A stretch of 64,000 bases of DNA from Clostridia bacterium (GCA_029239755.1 JARBUI010000015.1:20881-84880); one strand, 5' to 3'. Positions 54,560-63,780 are shown, counted from the stretch's first letter. Translations and numbers: made by a program. Notes: a model not told the origin generated them from the letters alone.

Positions 54560-55084
54560 ATGTCAATGCTCGGTATTCTGATATTAGCAGTTATTTGGGG
54601 AAGTGTGCTTGGTATGATTTTTGGCAGAAAGGGCTATGCAAAAATGATACGGGCGGTATTGGCGACAATTTGTATAATAAGCCTACGGGTAGTTTTTAGC
54701 TTGTGTGAATCTCATTTAGATAGTGCATTTACTATCTTTTTGCAAATCATTATTATAGTAGGTATATTTGGAATAAATGGTATGCTGAGGCATAATGAGT
54801 ACGCTCTCAAAGAAACAGGCATGATTGTTTTATCAGGGATAGGAGCTATTGGATCTCTATTGGTCTTATTAATACATGCGGCTGATTTAACAGATTGTTT
54901 CTATGGAGCAGCTTCTTATGTAGTTTGCTGGTTTATTACCATTACTTTTATACTCATTTTTATGTTTTTGCCTCGGATTAGGCAAGTAAAAGATACTAAA
55001 AGAACGGTTATATTTACAGTCATATGGGTGTGCAGCATGATTGCTTCCAGTTATTATTATGAGCTCATTAACATATTGCACTAA
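54560..55084 (+). CDS. Hypothetical six-helix membrane protein
   Basis: I do not recognise this 174-residue protein. It is very hydrophobic, with about six predicted helices (about 4-22, 30-48, 55-73, 85-108, 115-140, 150-168) and a short basic loop PRIRQVKDTKRT. GAGGGAGAG precedes ATG 54560. It lies 20 bases after the kinase gene and 32 before an FHA gene on the same strand, so it is part of the operon. It may extend or anchor the membrane part of the first kinase, whose helices it resembles in composition only. Confidence 0.7.
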   Translation: MSMLGILILAVIWGSVLGMIFGRKGYAKMIRAVLATICIISLRVVFSLCESHLDSAFTIFLQIIIIVGIFGINGMLRHNEYALKETGMIVLSGIGAIGSLLVLLIHAADLTDCFYGAASYVVCWFITITFILIFMFLPRIRQVKDTKRTVIFTVIWVCSMIASSYYYELINILH

Positions 55085-55116
55085 AAATTTTAAAGGTTAA
55101 ACAGGGGGAAGGTATT

Positions 55117-55737
55117 ATGGGTATTATTCAATGTTCAAAAGGTCATTTCTATGACTCGCAGACAAATGCAAGCTGTCCATACTGCATGGGGGCAGGAGGC
55201 TCAGTAGGGGTAACACAGCCTCTAGGCGCAGCAGGAGGAAGCAAAACAGCAGCTTTAAACGGAGGAGGGGGTGCTGGAATTGGCAGCACAGTTCCTTTGG
55301 AACAAAATAGAGGGTTTAATAATGTACCACAAGGAGCAGATGACAGGCAAAAAACAGTTGCACTTATGAAAAAGGCTATGGGGATTGATCCGGTAGTAGG
55401 GTGGCTTGTATGTATTGAAGGAGCTGATAAAGGCAAGGACTACAGAATTAGAGCACAAAGAAACTTTATTGGACGCGGTGAAACGATGGATATATGCATA
55501 CGAGGAGATGAAACTATCTCAAGAGAAAATCACACTATCATAAGCTATAACGAAAAGAATAATGGTTTTAAAATAGCTCCAGGAGACAGCAAAGGGATAA
55601 CTTATCTTAATGACGAAGAAGTTCTGATGGCAATGAACATCACCTCTTACGATGTAATAGAAATAGGTAAAACAAAGCTAGTATTTATTCCTTTGTGTGG
55701 GGAGAGGTTTAAGTGGGAACAAAAAGGAACTATTTAA
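55117..55737 (+). CDS. FHA-domain protein with N-terminal zinc ribbon
   Basis: This 206-residue cytoplasmic protein starts with CSKGHFYDSQTNASCPYC (Cys/His zinc-ribbon pattern, about residues 6-23). A Gly/Ala-rich linker (about 25-70) leads to an FHA domain (about 95-200). FHA domains bind phospho-Thr. NFIGRGETMD keeps the GR motif, but the usual SxxH reads SRENH and the usual STNGTYVNG reads SKGITYLND, so binding may be altered. Its GTG-starting neighbour begins 25 bases before its stop. Confidence 0.88.
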   Translation: MGIIQCSKGHFYDSQTNASCPYCMGAGGSVGVTQPLGAAGGSKTAALNGGGGAGIGSTVPLEQNRGFNNVPQGADDRQKTVALMKKAMGIDPVVGWLVCIEGADKGKDYRIRAQRNFIGRGETMDICIRGDETISRENHTIISYNEKNNGFKIAPGDSKGITYLNDEEVLMAMNITSYDVIEIGKTKLVFIPLCGERFKWEQKGTI

Positions 55738-56795
55738 GAATAGCAGTGATGTTGTGTGTGTGCAGTATTTTACTTATATCAGCAAACAGCTGTGCTAAAA
55801 AAGATGAAACTGTTGGCAGTAATAAAGCTGATACTAAAAAACCTGCTGTTAAAAAACCTCAAAATCCTAAGGCAGATAAAGAGGGTGTGGAGAGCAGTTT
55901 TTGGCAAGTGCCTCTTTATAGAAATATAAGTATTATTTCTGGTAGTGTCATCCTTTTGACAGCAGGAGGAAGCGTTGTATTCTTTGCATATAAGAGGAGG
56001 AAAAGAAAAGATGGGAAAACAGTAAAACTTGATATACCCAAAGAAAATAAGTTAAGTTTTTCGTTTGCAAATATACAAAATATAGGTAAAAGAGAATCAC
56101 AGCAGGACTCTTTTGGAGTTTCCAATATCGAAAATAAAGAATACGTGGATAAAAAAGGAATACTAGCTATAGTGGCAGATGGAATGGGAGGCTTAGCCTA
56201 CGGAAAGGAAATAAGTGAAAAGGCTGTAGAATTCATGCTCAGGGGATTCGAGAATATGAGTTTGGGTGAGTCTTGCATGCAGCAGCTGTTATCTTTAGTC
56301 CATACACTTAATGCACAGATATATAATCAGTATCAAATGGAGGGCGGAACAACTTTAGTTGCAGTATACATAATAGATAATAGGTTTTATTGGATGAGTG
56401 TTGGAGACAGTACAATCTATTTAAAAAGAGATGGCATACTTTATCAGCTCAATAAGGAGCACATTCATCTTAATACACTTTATTTAAAAGTCCTGGAAGA
56501 CAAAATGAGTATAGACGAAGCTCTATCAGATAAAGAAAAGAATGCTCTTACTGAGTTTATTGGAAAAGATGTCTTAACAGAGATAGATTTTAATACCAAG
56601 CCATTCAAAATAAAGGCAGGAGATAGGCTTATGCTTTGTTCAGACGGCATAAGCAGTTACCTTGCTGAAAGTGAAATATCAGAAGCATTAGAACAGGATA
56701 TAAATGTTTGCTGCAGTACGCTTGAAAGTATGGTGTTATCCAAAAAGTATCCTTATCAAGATAATTTGACTGGACTGGTTATAGAGTGTAGATAG
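55713..56795 (+). CDS. Membrane-anchored PP2C-type protein phosphatase
   Basis: This 360-residue protein has an N-terminal hydrophobic segment (about 8-27), an extracytoplasmic Lys-rich stretch, a second helix (about 68-92, with SGSVILLTAGGSVVFFAY) and a cytoplasmic PP2C domain (about 108-360). Metal and catalytic motifs are SQQDSFGV, VADGMGGLAYGK, VGDSTIYL, CSDGISSYL and QDNLTGLV. It removes phosphate from Ser/Thr. The start is GTG 55713, 8 bases after GGAG, overlapping the FHA gene by 25 bases. The domain keeps the acidic residues needed for activity. Confidence 0.9.
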   Translation: MGTKRNYLRIAVMLCVCSILLISANSCAKKDETVGSNKADTKKPAVKKPQNPKADKEGVESSFWQVPLYRNISIISGSVILLTAGGSVVFFAYKRRKRKDGKTVKLDIPKENKLSFSFANIQNIGKRESQQDSFGVSNIENKEYVDKKGILAIVADGMGGLAYGKEISEKAVEFMLRGFENMSLGESCMQQLLSLVHTLNAQIYNQYQMEGGTTLVAVYIIDNRFYWMSVGDSTIYLKRDGILYQLNKEHIHLNTLYLKVLEDKMSIDEALSDKEKNALTEFIGKDVLTEIDFNTKPFKIKAGDRLMLCSDGISSYLAESEISEALEQDINVCCSTLESMVLSKKYPYQDNLTGLVIECR

Positions 56796-56808
56796 TGGAG
56801 GTGAAAAA

Positions 56809-58248
56809 ATGAAAAATAAGCTCCCTTTATTTTTTGCAGTACTAGTGGTTTTTGGTAGTATTTTTTATACCCACACGTGGGCTGCTAATGAAGCTGTTTT
56901 GGCAGCGAAGAATAATGTAGTCAGAGTCATTGCACTTGATGAAAATGGGAACCTTGGCAGAGGAACAGGCTTTGCAGTAGGTAATCCAGGAGAGCCAGTA
57001 CGTTATTTTGTTACTAATAGTCATGTTGTTGTAGCAGATCCGGCAGCAGGGTTTTATCCAGAAGTTATTGCTGTTATATTTGAAGATGCAACTAAAGATG
57101 AGACGATTTTTCCTGCACAAGTTATTTATTCTTCAGAGAACCTCATGCCGGATGTTGCCATCATAGATATTGGAACGCCGGTAAATTACAGACAGCCAGC
57201 AAAATTGCTGCCACAGGGTAATGTCAGAGAAACAGATGATGTTTATGCCATAGGGTTTCCTGCCTCAGCAGATGATATCAGTGACGGAGGAAATGAAACG
57301 CTGCCGTCAAGACCAGAAAATGCAACCACCTCAAAAGGGATTATAACAAAGCTTAAAATAAGCAATACAGGCACAGACTGCTATCAGATAGATGCAGTTA
57401 TTAATCCAGGGAACTCAGGGGGGCCGTTAGTTACTGAAGATGGTTATGTCATAGGGATTAATACTTTTAAAGCAATAAATGGAGACGGAACTAATGGAGC
57501 TATTTACATTGATACATTATTTCCTCTGTTTGAACAGTATAATGTTCCTTATACATTAGCTGATTTAAACCAAAAAGAAGAAACGCCTAATACTCCTTCT
57601 AATACGCCAGAACCACAGCAGCCCCCTGCTGCAAATCCTTCCTCTCCTAATCAGCCTCCTGCTATAGAGGGGCCAAAAGAAACACCGCCAGCCAGCAAGG
57701 AATCAAGAGATCCTACTGTAGGGGAGGCAGTTTTACCTTTTATTATATTGATAGCAATAATAGGGGCAGCAGGCTTAGTCATAATAGTCATCGTTGTTGC
57801 AGTTAAGAAGAATAGCCGATCGGCTTATAGAGAACGTGAGATGCCGAGCCAAGCACCCCCTAGTTATCCTCCTTCTCCTCAGACTCCTGTTATGCCTCAA
57901 GTACAAGCGCCGCCGCCAGTTACTGCTCATCCCATGTTAGTAGGTGTTTCAGGTGAATATGCAAATAAAAAATTCCCGCTGAAATATGGCAAAATAACAA
58001 TTGGAAGAGATGCCGTCTCATGTAATGTGATCTTTAATAACAGTACCCCAGGAATAAGCGGAAGACACTGTGAAGTAAGTTATAATCAGGAAACAAAGTG
58101 TTTTGCGGTCATTGATTTGGGCTCAACTTATGGTACGTTTACAGAAAATGGACAAAAACTAACACCAGGTATGCCAAACATGATGAGGACTGGGGATGGG
58201 TTTTACCTCGCGAGTGCTCAAAATAAATTTATTTTTATGATGGAGTGA
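56809..58248 (+). CDS. Trypsin-like protease with transmembrane helix and FHA domain
   Basis: This 479-residue fusion has a signal peptide (about 1-25, ending HTWAANEA) and an external chymotrypsin/HtrA-type protease (about 28-255) with His72 in VTNSHVV, Asp115 in MPDVAIID and Ser203 in NPGNSGGPL. A Pro-rich linker (260-300), one helix (about 306-330), a second Pro-rich linker and a cytoplasmic FHA domain (about 375-479, with TIGRD, GISGRHCEV and GSTYGTF) follow. A PDZ domain is absent. The fusion ties external proteolysis to internal phospho-Thr recognition. GGAGGTG precedes ATG 56809. Confidence 0.92.
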   Translation: MKNKLPLFFAVLVVFGSIFYTHTWAANEAVLAAKNNVVRVIALDENGNLGRGTGFAVGNPGEPVRYFVTNSHVVVADPAAGFYPEVIAVIFEDATKDETIFPAQVIYSSENLMPDVAIIDIGTPVNYRQPAKLLPQGNVRETDDVYAIGFPASADDISDGGNETLPSRPENATTSKGIITKLKISNTGTDCYQIDAVINPGNSGGPLVTEDGYVIGINTFKAINGDGTNGAIYIDTLFPLFEQYNVPYTLADLNQKEETPNTPSNTPEPQQPPAANPSSPNQPPAIEGPKETPPASKESRDPTVGEAVLPFIILIAIIGAAGLVIIVIVVAVKKNSRSAYREREMPSQAPPSYPPSPQTPVMPQVQAPPPVTAHPMLVGVSGEYANKKFPLKYGKITIGRDAVSCNVIFNNSTPGISGRHCEVSYNQETKCFAVIDLGSTYGTFTENGQKLTPGMPNMMRTGDGFYLASAQNKFIFMME

Positions 58249-58256
58249 TAACATTC

Positions 58257-58985
58257 ATGGAATTTCACACGTATACTTATACAAACAAAGGCGGAAGACC
58301 TCATAATGAGGATAATCTAGGTTATGAGGTGAGCAGTGAAGGAGGCATATGGGCAGTGGCAGACGGATTGGGAGGGCATGCTTATGGAGAAGTTGCTTCT
58401 AAGATAGCAGTTGATACGATTCTTAGCCACTTTAACGCCAATCTTATCCTATCTAAAGATAATCTTGAAAAGAGTATTCAATTAGCAAATGGTAACATTG
58501 TTAAAGAACAAAAAGCAAAGGTGCAGTATGCCGCGATCAGAACAACAATTGTTGCAGCGATAAGTGATAATAGTCAAATCATGTGGGCTAATGTAGGAGA
58601 TACAAGATTATATTATTTTAGAAACGGATCTCTTTTACATGTTACGCCAGATCATACGGTTTCTTATAAGGCGTACTTGGCTAATGAGATTGAGTATAAG
58701 CATTTAAGATTTCACGAAGATAAGAGCAAGCTTCTTCGGGCACTTGGAAATGGGGAGGCATGTAAAATAGAGACGGTTAAAGCAGCCATACCTATTGAGA
58801 ACGGAGATGCTTTTTTGCTTTGCTCAGATGGGTTTTGGGAGTATATTTTCGAGACCGAAATGGAGATTGACTTAGCTAAGGCAAGGTCACCAAAAGAATG
58901 GGTTCAGCTTATGCTTTTAAGACATATAAGAAGAGCTAAACCTGGTAATGATAATTTTTCAGCTTTAGCTGTATTAGCTTTATGA
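58257..58985 (+). CDS. Soluble PP2C-type protein phosphatase
   Basis: This 242-residue cytoplasmic phosphatase is of the bacterial Stp type, with RPHNEDNLG, AVADGLGGHAYGE, VGDTRLYYF, CSDGFWEYI and GNDNFSAL. It presumably reverses the action of the two kinases. ATG 58257 lies about 11 bases after GGAG; GTG 58245 is in frame but abuts that site. It ends in an ATGA-type overlap region with the VWA gene, whose Shine-Dalgarno GAGGGGG begins inside its stop codon. Confidence 0.92.
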   Translation: MEFHTYTYTNKGGRPHNEDNLGYEVSSEGGIWAVADGLGGHAYGEVASKIAVDTILSHFNANLILSKDNLEKSIQLANGNIVKEQKAKVQYAAIRTTIVAAISDNSQIMWANVGDTRLYYFRNGSLLHVTPDHTVSYKAYLANEIEYKHLRFHEDKSKLLRALGNGEACKIETVKAAIPIENGDAFLLCSDGFWEYIFETEMEIDLAKARSPKEWVQLMLLRHIRRAKPGNDNFSALAVLAL

Positions 58986-58996
58986 GGGGGATCATG

Positions 58997-60610
58997 ATGA
59001 AACATACTAAAGCATTTATGATGATACTGCTAATAATAGGTCTTATCATCCAAACATCTGCAGTCTATGCTGCAGGAGAGAAGGTTCAAATCACTCAGAC
59101 CTTTGTTAAGGAAGGGAAGCTGGATGTTTTTTTAAATTATATAGATGAAAGTAATATGCCTGCAGCTTCAGAGGTAAGCAGCATAGAAGCGACACTTGGA
59201 GACAATAAGCTTAAAGTTAATAAACAAACAAGATTACAAGATGCCAAAGCAGAACTATCTAATTCCATGATGATATTAGTGGATATATCTAAATCTTTTA
59301 AAGCGGCAGACAAAGAAAAAACGCTGACAGTTATTAGCAGCATTTTAGAAAATAGTTTTCCAAATACCGAATTTGCTCTCGTAACTTTTGGCAGTGAGGT
59401 AGTCGTTAAACAAGACTTTACGCAAGATAGATTTGCATTTGCAAAGGCTTTAGAGAAAGTAGAGATGAATGATAAAAAGACGAATCTCTATACTGCACTC
59501 GTTAAAGCTGCTGAAATTTATCATCAAAAAGACATACAGCCTAAAGAAAAGTGCCAAATTCTAGTCATATCAGATGGCCAGGAATACGACGAAACAGGGT
59601 TAACTAAAGATGAGGTCTATTTAAAGCTGAAGAGTGCGAATTTACCAGTTTATACTTTGGGTATGTACAATGAAAGAACAGGAGAGTCAGGCAAAGAAAA
59701 TATTAAAGTGCTAAGCTCATTTGCCAGGGTAACTGGAGGGCTGGATACTGTACTTGGAATGGATAAGAAGACAGAGGAGGAAGTCGCAGATCTTATTACT
59801 AAGCACATAAACGGTAGTTTTGCTGCAGAACTGGATGTGGGTGCTATAAAGGCTGACGGCAAGGAATATTTTCTAGATTTAAAAATAAAATCAGGAGAAA
59901 AGGTCGTATCTGCAGAAGGGGTAAACGTAAGGATGGATGTATCAGCAGAAGAAGGAGCGAAACCGGAAGAACCTTCTAAAACAGAGACAGCTCCTAAAAA
60001 AGAAGAAACACCTAAAAATGAATCTCCTTCTAAACCTTCAAAAGAAAATGTAAAACCAGAGGATAATCAAAAAAATCGCATGATTTTAATAGGAAGTGTA
60101 GTAGGCGGAGCAGCTCTGATTGTGATGATAGTTATTATTATCATTGTACTTAATATAAGAAAAAAGAGTAAGCAAAAAGTGCTGACAGAGCAAAAGAGTG
60201 AGCAGGGAAATCAGCAGGAGATAAGCCAAGAGGATAAGACTGTTCAGTTAACAACCCAAAAAGCAGCTGAAAATATAGCAGCACCTGATCAGACCCTGGA
60301 AGCTGAAAGGAAAGCAATTAAGCTAACTAAATTAGGCGCTGACCTTAGTAAAGGAACAGTAGAGGTTGCGATCAGAGATGCTTTTACAATAGGGAGAAGT
60401 AATGGGCGAAATGATTTAGTAATCTTAAATGATGAGGCAATTTCATCCGTTCATTGCAAACTTTATGTGGCTTCAGGGAGTATTTATATCGAAGATCTAG
60501 GGTCTACAAATGGGACGTATGTTAATGGAATACCGATATCTTATCCTATAAAGCTCAATAGCGATGATATTATTTTGATGGGGACATCAGAGTATAGGAT
60601 AACATTCTAA
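58997..60610 (+). CDS. VWA-domain protein with transmembrane helix and FHA domain
   Basis: This 537-residue fusion starts with a signal peptide (MKHTKAFMMILLIIGL to about residue 26). An external von Willebrand A domain (about 85-275) carries the metal-ion site DISKS (Asp96). A Lys/Glu/Pro-rich linker, one helix (about 355-380), an acidic/Gln-rich linker and a cytoplasmic FHA domain (about 440-537, with TIGRS, ISSVHCKLY and GSTNGTYVNG) follow. VWA domains bind proteins through a divalent metal. ATG 58997 is 6 bases after GAGGGGG; ATGs at 58994 and 58982 are in frame too. Topology mirrors the protease-FHA protein. Confidence 0.9.
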   Translation: MKHTKAFMMILLIIGLIIQTSAVYAAGEKVQITQTFVKEGKLDVFLNYIDESNMPAASEVSSIEATLGDNKLKVNKQTRLQDAKAELSNSMMILVDISKSFKAADKEKTLTVISSILENSFPNTEFALVTFGSEVVVKQDFTQDRFAFAKALEKVEMNDKKTNLYTALVKAAEIYHQKDIQPKEKCQILVISDGQEYDETGLTKDEVYLKLKSANLPVYTLGMYNERTGESGKENIKVLSSFARVTGGLDTVLGMDKKTEEEVADLITKHINGSFAAELDVGAIKADGKEYFLDLKIKSGEKVVSAEGVNVRMDVSAEEGAKPEEPSKTETAPKKEETPKNESPSKPSKENVKPEDNQKNRMILIGSVVGGAALIVMIVIIIIVLNIRKKSKQKVLTEQKSEQGNQQEISQEDKTVQLTTQKAAENIAAPDQTLEAERKAIKLTKLGADLSKGTVEVAIRDAFTIGRSNGRNDLVILNDEAISSVHCKLYVASGSIYIEDLGSTNGTYVNGIPISYPIKLNSDDIILMGTSEYRITF

Positions 60611-60644
60611 ATGCTAAATTATTTTATTAGAAGAAGGTGAGAAG

Positions 60645-61400
60645 ATGCCAAGGATGGAATATGCATCCATAGGAAATAGAATAGCTGCAGTACTTATAGA
60701 TGGGATAATAATAAGTTTTATTGTAGGTATAGCGTGGACGCTTATTGGCGCTTCAAGTACGATAACAACCATACTTTATTTTGCTGTACTAGAAGGAAGC
60801 TCTATGCAGGCAACATTAGGTAAAAAAGTGGTAGGAATCAAAGTAGTAGATTCTAATGGAAATGGGATTTCAATTGGAGAAGCCCTTATTCGTTCTCTTT
60901 GCCGAATGCTATCCGGATGCATACTGGGAATAGGATACTTTATGGCCTTATGGGATGATAATAGGCAGGCTTTACATGATAAACTTGCGGGGACATATGT
61001 AGTGACAGATTGTACTAGCGGAGGATATGTTAAGAGTAATCCGCCAGCCCAGGCCTTTATACCTCAAAAAAATAACAGAGTGAACCCTTGCATAATAGGT
61101 ATCAGCGGTCAATTTGCAGGAAGTTGTACGAAGGTAGATGAGAGAGGAATTATATTTGGAAGGGATAGAATAGGCTGTCAAATGGCTTTCGGGGAAAATA
61201 CCCCAGGAATAAGCAGGCACCACTGCGCCGTAAGCTTCAACCCTATAACAAATATGTTTATAGTAAATGACTTAGGCTCGACCTATGGGACGTTTTTGGA
61301 AAATGGTACAAAGATTTTGCAAGGGCAGCCAATTGCTCTAAAATGTGGAGAAAGGTTCTGTATTGCTTCTCCTATGAATATGTTTGAAGTAAGACTTTGA
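60645..61400 (+). CDS. RDD-family membrane protein fused to an FHA domain
   Basis: This 251-residue protein has an N-terminal RDD domain (about 5-125) with IGNRIAAVLIDGIIISFIVG, GKKVVGIKVVDSNGNG and DDNRQALHDKLAGTYVV, containing two or three helices. A short linker leads to an FHA domain (about 150-251, with IFGRD, GISRHHCAV and GSTYGTFLENG). RDD domains are small membrane modules, some linked to transport, with unclear roles. AAGGTGA precedes ATG 60645. It is the fourth FHA protein in the cluster; its FHA is closest to that of the protease fusion. Confidence 0.9.
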   Translation: MPRMEYASIGNRIAAVLIDGIIISFIVGIAWTLIGASSTITTILYFAVLEGSSMQATLGKKVVGIKVVDSNGNGISIGEALIRSLCRMLSGCILGIGYFMALWDDNRQALHDKLAGTYVVTDCTSGGYVKSNPPAQAFIPQKNNRVNPCIIGISGQFAGSCTKVDERGIIFGRDRIGCQMAFGENTPGISRHHCAVSFNPITNMFIVNDLGSTYGTFLENGTKILQGQPIALKCGERFCIASPMNMFEVRL

Positions 61401-61439
61401 TATAAGGCAAGGTGAAGAGGAGTGAATGGAGATAGCAGT

Positions 61440-63677
61440 ATGCATAGATGCAGTAATTGTTTTGCTACAAAAGAAACAACTGGCATATGTACACGTTGCG
61501 GATATGACGAAAAGTCAAATGAAGCCTATCCAAATGCATTAGCTGCTGGAACAATACTAAACGGACAGTATCTGGTGGGCAAAGTACTAGGGCAAGGAGG
61601 ATTTGGCATAACCTATCTAGGACTTGATCTGCATCTGGACTTTAAGGTAGCTATTAAAGAGTATTATCCAGATGGCCTGGTTACAAGAGCTGTAACAAGT
61701 ACAAATCTTACTATTTATTCAGGGGAAAAAGAAAATTATTTTCAGTATGGAGCAGAACGTTTTCTAGAAGAAGCAAAGATATTGGGGCGGTTCCAGAGCA
61801 ATCCGAATATTGTACCAGTCAGAGCTTTTTTTAAAGAGAATAACACAGCCTACCTTGTTATGGACTATATAGAAGGCATTAGTTTCAAACAGTATCTTAA
61901 AAAAATGAACGGAAAGATACTATATACAGACGCTCTTTTACTGCTAACGCCCATCATGGAAGCTTTAGAAGAAGTACATAAGACGGGACTGCTTCATAGA
62001 GATATTAGTCCGGACAATATCTATATTACAAATAAAGGAGAAAGTAAATTATTAGATTTTGGAGCAGCTAGATATACATTAGGGGAGCATAGTAAGAGTC
62101 TTTCTGTTATTCTAAAACCCGGGTATGCACCGGAAGAACAATATAGAACTAAAGGGAAACAAGGACCTTGGACGGATATTTATGCGTTAGCAGCGACTAT
62201 GTATACAGCTATAACAGGAGGGCTCCCGCCAGATGCTCTAGATAGATTAGACCAAGATGATATCAAAAGACCTCCTGAGTTTGGCATTGCTATGCCGCCT
62301 CACGCAGAGCTGGCCTTGATGAAAGCATTAGCGGTAAAGGCTAAAGACAGGTACCAAACTATTCAAGAATTTAGGAGTGCACTTTTTTCATCGGAAAAAA
62401 TGACTGATTCTAATAGTTCATTTGCTGTATTGCAAAACGTTAATACCTCACAAAACATTGCAATGCAGCAGAATAGAGGAGTCTCTGAGAACATAGGTGT
62501 GCCGCCCAATGTCAGCATGCAGCAAAGTGTCAGCCGGAATGAATACAGAGCAGTTGATCCTAATAGGCAGATGAATAATAGATCATCTATGCAAATGCGG
62601 CCGCCTAAACGCACAAGTAAATGGACGGCCTTAATAGCAGTACTTGCAGGTGTCTTTTTTGTAGGCGTTTTTATACTATTTTGTATAGTAGGTCTTAGCG
62701 CTTTGGATGCAGACAGTAGTGAAGATTATGTTGCCGAAAGTACAAGTGTTCCTGCCGAGACAGGAAATACTATAGATAATGGGGTAGAGCTTCCAAGTAT
62801 AGCGGAGCAAACAAACGAGGTTAAGTGGAGATACATTATACCACCCTCGTGGAGTGATGTCCAAGATTTTGCCGATGGATTAGCAGCTGTATATAATGGT
62901 ACTGGCTGGGGGTATATAGATCAGGCTGGCAGTTTAGTTATAGATTATGTTTTTGAAGATGTACGACAATTTTCAGATGGTATAGGAATGGCCAAACAAG
63001 GAGGCATGTGGGGCAGCATAGATAAAACAGGAATGTGGATTACTGATCCATGGTGGGATGATGCTGGATTTCTGTCTATAGGATATAAAGAAGGACTCGT
63101 GCCTGTAACCAAAGATGATTTATGGATGTTTATGGACCAAAAAGGAGATATAGTACTGCAGGATGATAGGTGTTTCTGGGCTCAAACCTTCTCAGAAGGA
63201 TTAGCACTGGTGGCTATAGATGATAAATGTGGTTATATAGATAATGCAGGCACATTTGTTATTTCACCAGAGTGGTCTTCAGGATTTATGTTTTCAGAAG
63301 GAATGGCTCCTGTTCAATCAGAAGCAGGTTGGGGATTTATAGATACTAGGGGGAATGTAGTTATAGAACCACAATTTAACTTTGCTATACCATTTACAGA
63401 AGGGTTAGCAGCAGTTAATATAGGTACTGTTGAAGCAAGACAAATTGGATTTATTAATAAGTATGGACAAATGGTCATAGAAGCCAGCTATCAGGATGCT
63501 TATGATTTTCGTGATGGTTTATCAGCAGTATGCATTAATGGCAGGTATGGCTATATCAATCATTCTGGAGAAATGATAATAGAGCCGCAGTGGGAAGAAG
63601 CGAGGAGTATATCTGAAGGACTTGCTGCAGTTAAAGAAAATGGGTTGTGGGGTTATATTGAAATTACAGGGCAGTAA
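61440..63677 (+). CDS. Ser/Thr protein kinase with external WG-repeat domain
   Basis: This 745-residue protein begins with a zinc ribbon (Cys4, Cys7, Cys17, Cys20 in HRCSNCF and CTRCG) and a kinase domain (about 40-320) with LGQGGFGITY, AIKEYYP, LHRDISPDNI and DFGAARYTLGEHSKSLSV. A Gln/Asn/Met-rich linker (about 330-395) and one transmembrane helix (about 398-425) follow. At least six external WG-type repeats (about 455-745, e.g. GWGYIDQAGSLVID, GWGFIDTRGNVVIEPQF, LWGYIEITGQ) end the protein. ATG 61440 is 8 bases after GGAG; GTG 61422 with AAGGTG is an alternative. The repeat domain probably senses an external or wall ligand (inference). Confidence 0.92.
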   Translation: MHRCSNCFATKETTGICTRCGYDEKSNEAYPNALAAGTILNGQYLVGKVLGQGGFGITYLGLDLHLDFKVAIKEYYPDGLVTRAVTSTNLTIYSGEKENYFQYGAERFLEEAKILGRFQSNPNIVPVRAFFKENNTAYLVMDYIEGISFKQYLKKMNGKILYTDALLLLTPIMEALEEVHKTGLLHRDISPDNIYITNKGESKLLDFGAARYTLGEHSKSLSVILKPGYAPEEQYRTKGKQGPWTDIYALAATMYTAITGGLPPDALDRLDQDDIKRPPEFGIAMPPHAELALMKALAVKAKDRYQTIQEFRSALFSSEKMTDSNSSFAVLQNVNTSQNIAMQQNRGVSENIGVPPNVSMQQSVSRNEYRAVDPNRQMNNRSSMQMRPPKRTSKWTALIAVLAGVFFVGVFILFCIVGLSALDADSSEDYVAESTSVPAETGNTIDNGVELPSIAEQTNEVKWRYIIPPSWSDVQDFADGLAAVYNGTGWGYIDQAGSLVIDYVFEDVRQFSDGIGMAKQGGMWGSIDKTGMWITDPWWDDAGFLSIGYKEGLVPVTKDDLWMFMDQKGDIVLQDDRCFWAQTFSEGLALVAIDDKCGYIDNAGTFVISPEWSSGFMFSEGMAPVQSEAGWGFIDTRGNVVIEPQFNFAIPFTEGLAAVNIGTVEARQIGFINKYGQMVIEASYQDAYDFRDGLSAVCINGRYGYINHSGEMIIEPQWEEARSISEGLAAVKENGLWGYIEITGQ

Positions 63678-63721
63678 AGGATTGGGATGATTTATAATCC
63701 TAAAGTGATTGATTTAGGTTC

Positions 63722-63780
63722 GCCAAGGGGAGTCGCACCAAAAGATGCCCCGCCTCCCCTTGGCTAGTCATCGAATGACT
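63722..63780 (+). terminator. Double hairpin after the kinase cluster
   Basis: An 11-bp GC-rich stem (63722-63732 with 63754-63764) with a 21-base loop is followed by a second hairpin AGTCAT-CGA-ATGACT (63766-63780). There is no T run, so it is an atypical terminator or a message-end structure of the nine-gene operon. Confidence 0.5.

Noticed and set aside
55746..56795. Later starts (GTG 55746 or ATG 55749) for the membrane PP2C gene
   Set aside because: They lie 17-20 bases from AAGGA, while GTG 55713 is 8 bases after GGAG and keeps the basic N terminus of the signal segment.
52872..63677. The FHA/kinase cluster as a type VI or type VII secretion locus
   Set aside because: None of the core secretion components (sheath, baseplate, EssC-like ATPase, WXG100 proteins) is encoded in the window.
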